DNA of 39,255 nt from Liolophura sinensis. Lineage: Eukaryota; Mollusca; Polyplacophora; Chitonida; Chitonidae. The stretch spans positions 1 to 39,255 of the forward strand of contig NW_027018336.1 of the NCBI RefSeq assembly GCF_032854445.1, written 5' to 3'. The notes under the pieces are model-generated. The model ran no database searches. It was given only the letters and a program-made list of their open reading frames with translations, and was not told the DNA's origin. Shown one piece after another: positions 35,930 to 39,255 of this stretch; positions within the stretch are counted from its first letter, which is position 1; every line of letters begins with the position of its first letter. The translations under genes were made by a program, and so were the position numbers.

Positions 35930-37050
35930 TGTCCCAGTGCAACTAGTAAGAGGCTAATCCGACGTATTTTGTGACGAGAATTTGAATGGTGCATACCGCG
36001 TTGCTCTCCAACCAATACTTTTGGCTGTAGCGACAATTGAATGATCATTTATGTCATAATCACATGCGTAGCAACGGCTCTTACTCCATGGAAACCAGGG
36101 AAATTTGCAATTTTTCAACAGCTGCCGATGCCTGGCTCAATTCCGCATCTTTTGACACCTTACTGAAGTGGGTCAGTGTTCAGTTGTACTTTTTACAGCA
36201 GACTGTATCAAGTACCTTGTGTTTTTTATGTACAAATGGTCTGGTTTTTTCTACACGTAGATAAAGACATTGAGATTGTCTTCGACTTAGAAGTAACACA
36301 ATTGCTGGGTGAGTTAAATGGGCTTAGCCCAAAGATTTTACGTCTTCTGGGCTACCGAAGGGCACATAACATATAGTCAAAAGTTGAATATAGTAATGAC
36401 CAGTCGCGATGGTACATAGTACAGTATACCCGATTTCAATTAACAAAAAGACCAGGCAAAAATGCAAAATTCGAAAAATTGTTCCAGTGCTGCTGACAAG
36501 AGGCTAATCCGACGTATTTTGTGACGACAAATCGAATGGTGCAAACCGGGTTGCTCTCCGACCAATACTTTTGGCTGTAGTGACAATTGAATGGTCATTG
36601 ATGTCATAATCACGTGCCCAGCAACGGCTCTTACTCCATGGAAACCAGGGAAATTTGCAATTTTTCAACAGCTGCCGATGCCTGGCTAAATTCCGCATCT
36701 TTTGGCACCTTATAAATGTGGGTCTGCTGTCAGTTGTACTTTTTACAGCAGACTGTATCAAGTACCTTGTGATTTTTATGTACAAATGGTGTGGTTTTTC
36801 TACACGTAAATAAAGACATTGAGATTGTCTTTGACTTAGAAGTAACACAATTGCTGGGTGAGTTAAATGGGCTTGGCCCAAAGATTTCAGGTCTTCTGGG
36901 CTACCGAAGGGCACATAACTTATAGTCAAAAGTTGAATATAGTAATGACCAGTCGCGATTGTAAAGAGTACAGTGTAGCCGGTTTCAATTAACAAAAACA
37001 CCAGGCAAAAATGCAAAAGTGGAAAAACTGTCCCAGTGCAACTAGTAAGA
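35930..37050 (+). repeat. Dimer-spaced variants with GAGAATTTGAAT
   Basis: The monomer starts at 35950 and 37049 (1,099 bp apart) share two states absent elsewhere: the preceding tail CCCAGTGCAACTAG and GACGAGAATTTGAAT. The upstream tracts also share AAAAACACCAGGC and CCGGTTTC. This indicates a dimer-scale copying event. Other sites have since changed, for example CACATGCGTAGC at 36061 against CACGTGCACAGC at 37159. Confidence 0.78.
36504..37016 (-). other. Longest open frame, 170 codons, probably not a gene
   Basis: This minus-strand frame runs from a Met codon at 37016 to a TAG at 36504, almost a whole monomer. It is open only because this monomer has GGCTTGGCCC rather than GGCTTAGCCC, and a box state lacking the TGA that TTCATG gives on this strand. 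Most monomers close the frame at one or both places. I recognise no domain. The predicted product is hydrophobic and Leu/Ile/Tyr-rich, without a clear signal or transmembrane design. There is no plausible promoter, intron or poly(A) context beyond repeat DNA. I regard it as chance or a relic, not a coding sequence. Confidence 0.2.
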
Positions 37051-38146
37051 GGCTAATCCGACGTATTTTGTGACGAGAATTTGAATAGTGCAATCTGCGT
37101 TGCTCTCCGACCAATACTTTTGGCTGTAGCGACAATTGAATGATCATTTATATCATAATCACGTGCACAGCAACGTCTCTTACTCCATGGAAACCAGGGA
37201 AATTTGCAATTTTTCAACAGCTGCCGATGCCTGGCCCAATTCCGCATCTTTTGGCACCTTACTGAAGTGGGTCAGTGTTTAGTTGTACTTTTTACAGCAG
37301 ACTGTATAAAGTACCTTGTATTTTTCACGTACAAATGGTGTGGTTTTTCTACAGGTAGATAAAGACATTGAGATTGTCTTGCACTTAGAAGTAAGGCAAT
37401 TGCTGGGTGAGTTAAATGGGCTTGGCCCAAAGATTTGTCGTCTTCTGGGCTACCGAAGGGCACATAACTTATAGTCAAAAGTTGAATATAGTAATGACCA
37501 GTCGCGATTGTACAGAGTACCGTGTAGCCGATTTCAATGAACAAAAAGACCAGGCAAAAATGCAAAAGTGGAAAAATTGTTTCAGTGCTGCTGGTAAGAG
37601 GCTAATCCGACGTATTTTGTGACGACAAATCGAATGGTGCAAACCGCGTTGCTTTCCGACCAATACTTTTGGCTGTAGCGACAATTGAATGATCATTGAT
37701 GTCATAATCACGTGCCCAGCAACGGCTCTTACTCCATGGAAACCAGGGATATTTGCAATTTTTTAACAGTTGCCGATGCCTGGCCCAATTTCGCACCTTT
37801 TGGCACCTGATAAATGTGGGTCAGTGTTTAGTTGTACTTTTTACAGCAGACTGTATCAAGTACCTTGTGTTTTTCACGTACAAATGGTGTGGTTTTTCTA
37901 CACATAGATAAAGACATTGAGATTGTCTTGCACTTAGAAGTAAGACAATTGCTGGGTGAGTTAAATGGGCTTGGCCCAAAGATTTCAGGTCTTCTGGGCT
38001 ACCGAAGGGCACATAACTTATAGTCAAAAGTTGAATATAGTAATGACCAGTCGCGATTGTACAGAGTACAGTGTAGCCGGTTTCAATTAACAAAAAGACC
38101 AGGCAAAAATGCAAAATTCGAAAAATTGTTCCAGTGCTGCTGGTAA

Positions 38147-39244
38147 GAGGCTAATCCGACGTATTTTGTGACGAGAAATCGAATGGTGCAAACCGCGTTG
38201 CTCTCCGACTAATACTTTTGGCTGTAGCGACAATTGAATGATCATTTATGTCATAATCACGTGCGTAGCAACGGCTCTTACTCCATGGAAACCAGGGAAA
38301 TTGGCAATTTTTCAACAGCGGCAGATGCCTGGCTCAATTCCGCATCTTTTGGCACTTTACTGAAGTGGGTCAGTGTTCAGTTGTACTTTTTACAGCAGAA
38401 TGTATCAAGTACCTTGTGTTTTTCATGTACAAATGGTGTGGTTTTTCCACACGTAGATAAAGACATTGAGATTGTCTTCGACTTAGAAGTAACGCAATTG
38501 CTGGGTGAGTTAAATGGGCTTGGCCCAAAGATTTGTCGTCTTCTGGGCTACCGAAGGGCACATAACTTATAGTCAAAAGTTGAATATAGTAATGACCAGT
38601 CGCGATTGTACAGAGTACAGTGTAGCCGATTTCAATTAACAAAAAGACCAGGCAAAAATGCAAAATTCGAAAAATTGTTCCAGTGCTGCTGAAAAGAGGC
38701 TAATCCGACGTATTTTGTGACGACAAATCGAATGGTGCAAACTGCGTTGCTCTCCGACCAATACTTTTGGCTGTAGTGACAATTGAATGGTCATTGATGT
38801 CATAATCACGTGCCCAGCAACGTCTCTTACTCCATGGAAACCAGGAAAATTTGCAATTTTTCAACAGCTGCCGATGCCTGGTTAAAGTCCGCATCTTTTG
38901 GCACCTTATTCATGTGGGTCTGTTGTCAGTTGTACTTTTTACAGCAGACTGTATCAAGTACCTTGTGATTTTTATGTACAAAAGGTGTGGTTTTTCTACA
39001 CGTAAATAAAGACATTGAGATTGTCTTGCACTTAGAAGTAAGACAATTGCTGGGTGAGTTAAATGGGCTTAGCCCAAAGATTTCAGGTCTTCTGGGCTAC
39101 CGAAGGGCACATAACTTATAGTAAAAAGTTGAATATAGTAATGACCAGTCGCGATTGTACAGAGTACAGTGTAGCCGATTTCAATTAACAAAAAGACCAG
39201 GTAAAAATGCAAAAGTGGAAAAACTGTTCCAGTGCTGCTGGTAA
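38147..39244 (+). repeat. 10-monomer-step pair, copy 2 (5,497 bp spacing)
   Basis: This is the partner of 32.65-33.75 kb, running into the window edge, so its right limit is unknown. Differences include GTTAAAGTCC at 38881 for GCTAAAGTCC, TTATTCATG at 38907 for TTATTAATG, GTAACGCAATTG at about 38490, and a T-run one base shorter at 38936. A further 11 bases (39245-39255) start the next monomer, so the array continues rightwards. Confidence 0.86.
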
Positions 39245-39255
39245 GAGGCTAATCC

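Larger units (their letters stand above)
30454..39244 (+). repeat. Heterogeneous right-hand part of the array
   Basis: Sixteen monomers start at 30454, 31003, 31552, 32101, 32650, 33199, 33750, 34301, 34849, 35399, 35950, 36500, 37049, 37598, 38147 and 38696. No 8- or 15-monomer order persists. Private substitutions and single-base indels are denser: ATAATACGTGCC at 34410, GAAACAGGGG at 34441, CACCTTTACTGAAG at about 33956, GGTAAAAAATGC at 33705, GAGTTTAAATGG at 34111, GGGCCACATAAC at 35808 and GAGAATTTGAAT at 35977. Unit lengths vary from 548 to 551. The part is best read as a less homogenised section. Confidence 0.85.
1..39255 (+). repeat. 549-bp tandem satellite array filling the window
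   Basis: The whole window is a direct tandem repeat with a unit of about 549 bp. The invariant mark GAGGCTAATCCGACG recurs at 261, 811, 1361, 1910, 2459, 3008, 3556, 4105, 4654 and so on to 38147, 38696 and 39245. That gives 72 starts, in one orientation, with no foreign insertion between them. Most steps are exactly 549 bp. The exceptions run from 538 to 556 and each has a visible small indel. One monomer counted by hand is about 41% GC. No IS element, CRISPR, rRNA, tRNA or transposase signature appears. The purity and HOR organisation are those of eukaryotic satellite DNA, with a centromeric or heterochromatic location being inference. The family is not one I recognise. Confidence 0.97.

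Noticed and set aside
1-39255. Roughly 150 open frames of 60-170 codons on both strands as protein genes
   Set aside because: They are the same few frames repeated once per monomer and cut at different stop-creating variable sites. Products on opposite strands overlap throughout, none has a recognisable domain, and lengths follow HOR register rather than any gene structure.
1-39255. CRISPR array
   Set aside because: There is no short repeat alternating with unique spacers. The whole 549-bp unit is repeated, and no cas-like gene is present.
1-39255. Tandem rDNA, 5S, tRNA or snRNA gene cluster
   Set aside because: I see no rRNA core sequence, no 5S-like start, and no tRNA A/B box pair with a clover-leaf fold in the monomer.
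1-39255. CENP-B box
   Set aside because: The nearest candidate is TTCGAAAAATTG at the monomer 3' end. It has TTCG and an A at the right spacing but lacks the required CGGG, and the other strand offers nothing better.
1-39255. Self-cleaving hammerhead ribozyme, as in some satellites
   Set aside because: GAAA occurs in GGAAACCAGG, but no CTGATGA core was found at a compatible distance on either strand. CCTGATAAATG at 21887, 22425 and 37806 is only a partial resemblance.
1-39255. Transposable element or LTR tandem
   Set aside because: There are no terminal repeats with target duplications, no reverse transcriptase or transposase motifs, and no poly(A) tail. Junctions between units are seamless.
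1-39255. Bacterial or phage origin
   Set aside because: There are no ribosome-binding-site-led genes, no replication or mobility genes, and 39 kb of HOR-organised satellite is not a known prokaryotic arrangement.

Overview
The window is one uninterrupted head-to-tail tandem satellite array; I see no gene, RNA gene, mobile element or unique-sequence island in its 39,255 bp. The unit is about 549 bp. Using the start of the invariant segment GAGGCTAATCCGACG as a phase mark, I placed 72 monomer starts from 261 to 39245, giving 71 complete monomers averaging 549.07 bp, with a partial unit at each window edge. All monomers have the same orientation. A hand count over one monomer gives about 41% GC. 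CpG is frequent (about 20 per monomer). Tandem DNA with this monomer size, purity and higher-order organisation is typical of eukaryotic (peri)centromeric or subtelomeric satellite, so I infer a eukaryotic nuclear genome. I do not recognise the family and cannot name the species.

The array has several tiers. Monomers are variants that repeat in fixed order as higher-order repeats (HORs). (i) 1-4393 and 4394-8786 are two copies of an 8-monomer, 4,393-bp HOR. (ii) About 7.9-16.13 kb and 16.13-24.36 kb are two copies of a 15-monomer, 8,233-bp HOR. Its first part is almost identical between copies, and it contains its own dimer (1,098 bp) and trimer (about 1,646 bp) tandem duplications. The second copy carries a patch at about 20.80-22.63 kb of a different monomer lineage. 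(iii) About 23.87-25.94 kb and 28.26-30.33 kb are related by a 4,392-bp (8-monomer) step. (iv) From about 30.4 kb to the end the monomers are more heterogeneous, with more indels. There is only local repetition there: an adjacent near-identical pair at 34.3-35.4 kb, and a 5,497-bp (10-monomer) step linking 32.65-33.75 kb to 38.15-39.25 kb. The left and middle parts look like recently homogenised core and the right part like less homogenised array, perhaps nearer an edge.

Within the monomer, variation is modular. Several short sites exist in two to four discrete states that are reshuffled between monomers, as expected from unequal exchange and gene conversion. The more notable internal structures are a TGGGCT/AGCCCA/TGGGCT set of inverted repeats with conserved arms and a variable loop; a GTAC-centred palindrome that is extended in some variants; an AATGATCATT palindrome beside a CRE-like and an E-box-like hexamer; and T-tracts in one half with A-tracts in the other. 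The unit is divisible by three (549 = 3 x 183), so frames carry through from monomer to monomer. Many open frames of 60-170 codons result, but I do not regard any as a supported gene.
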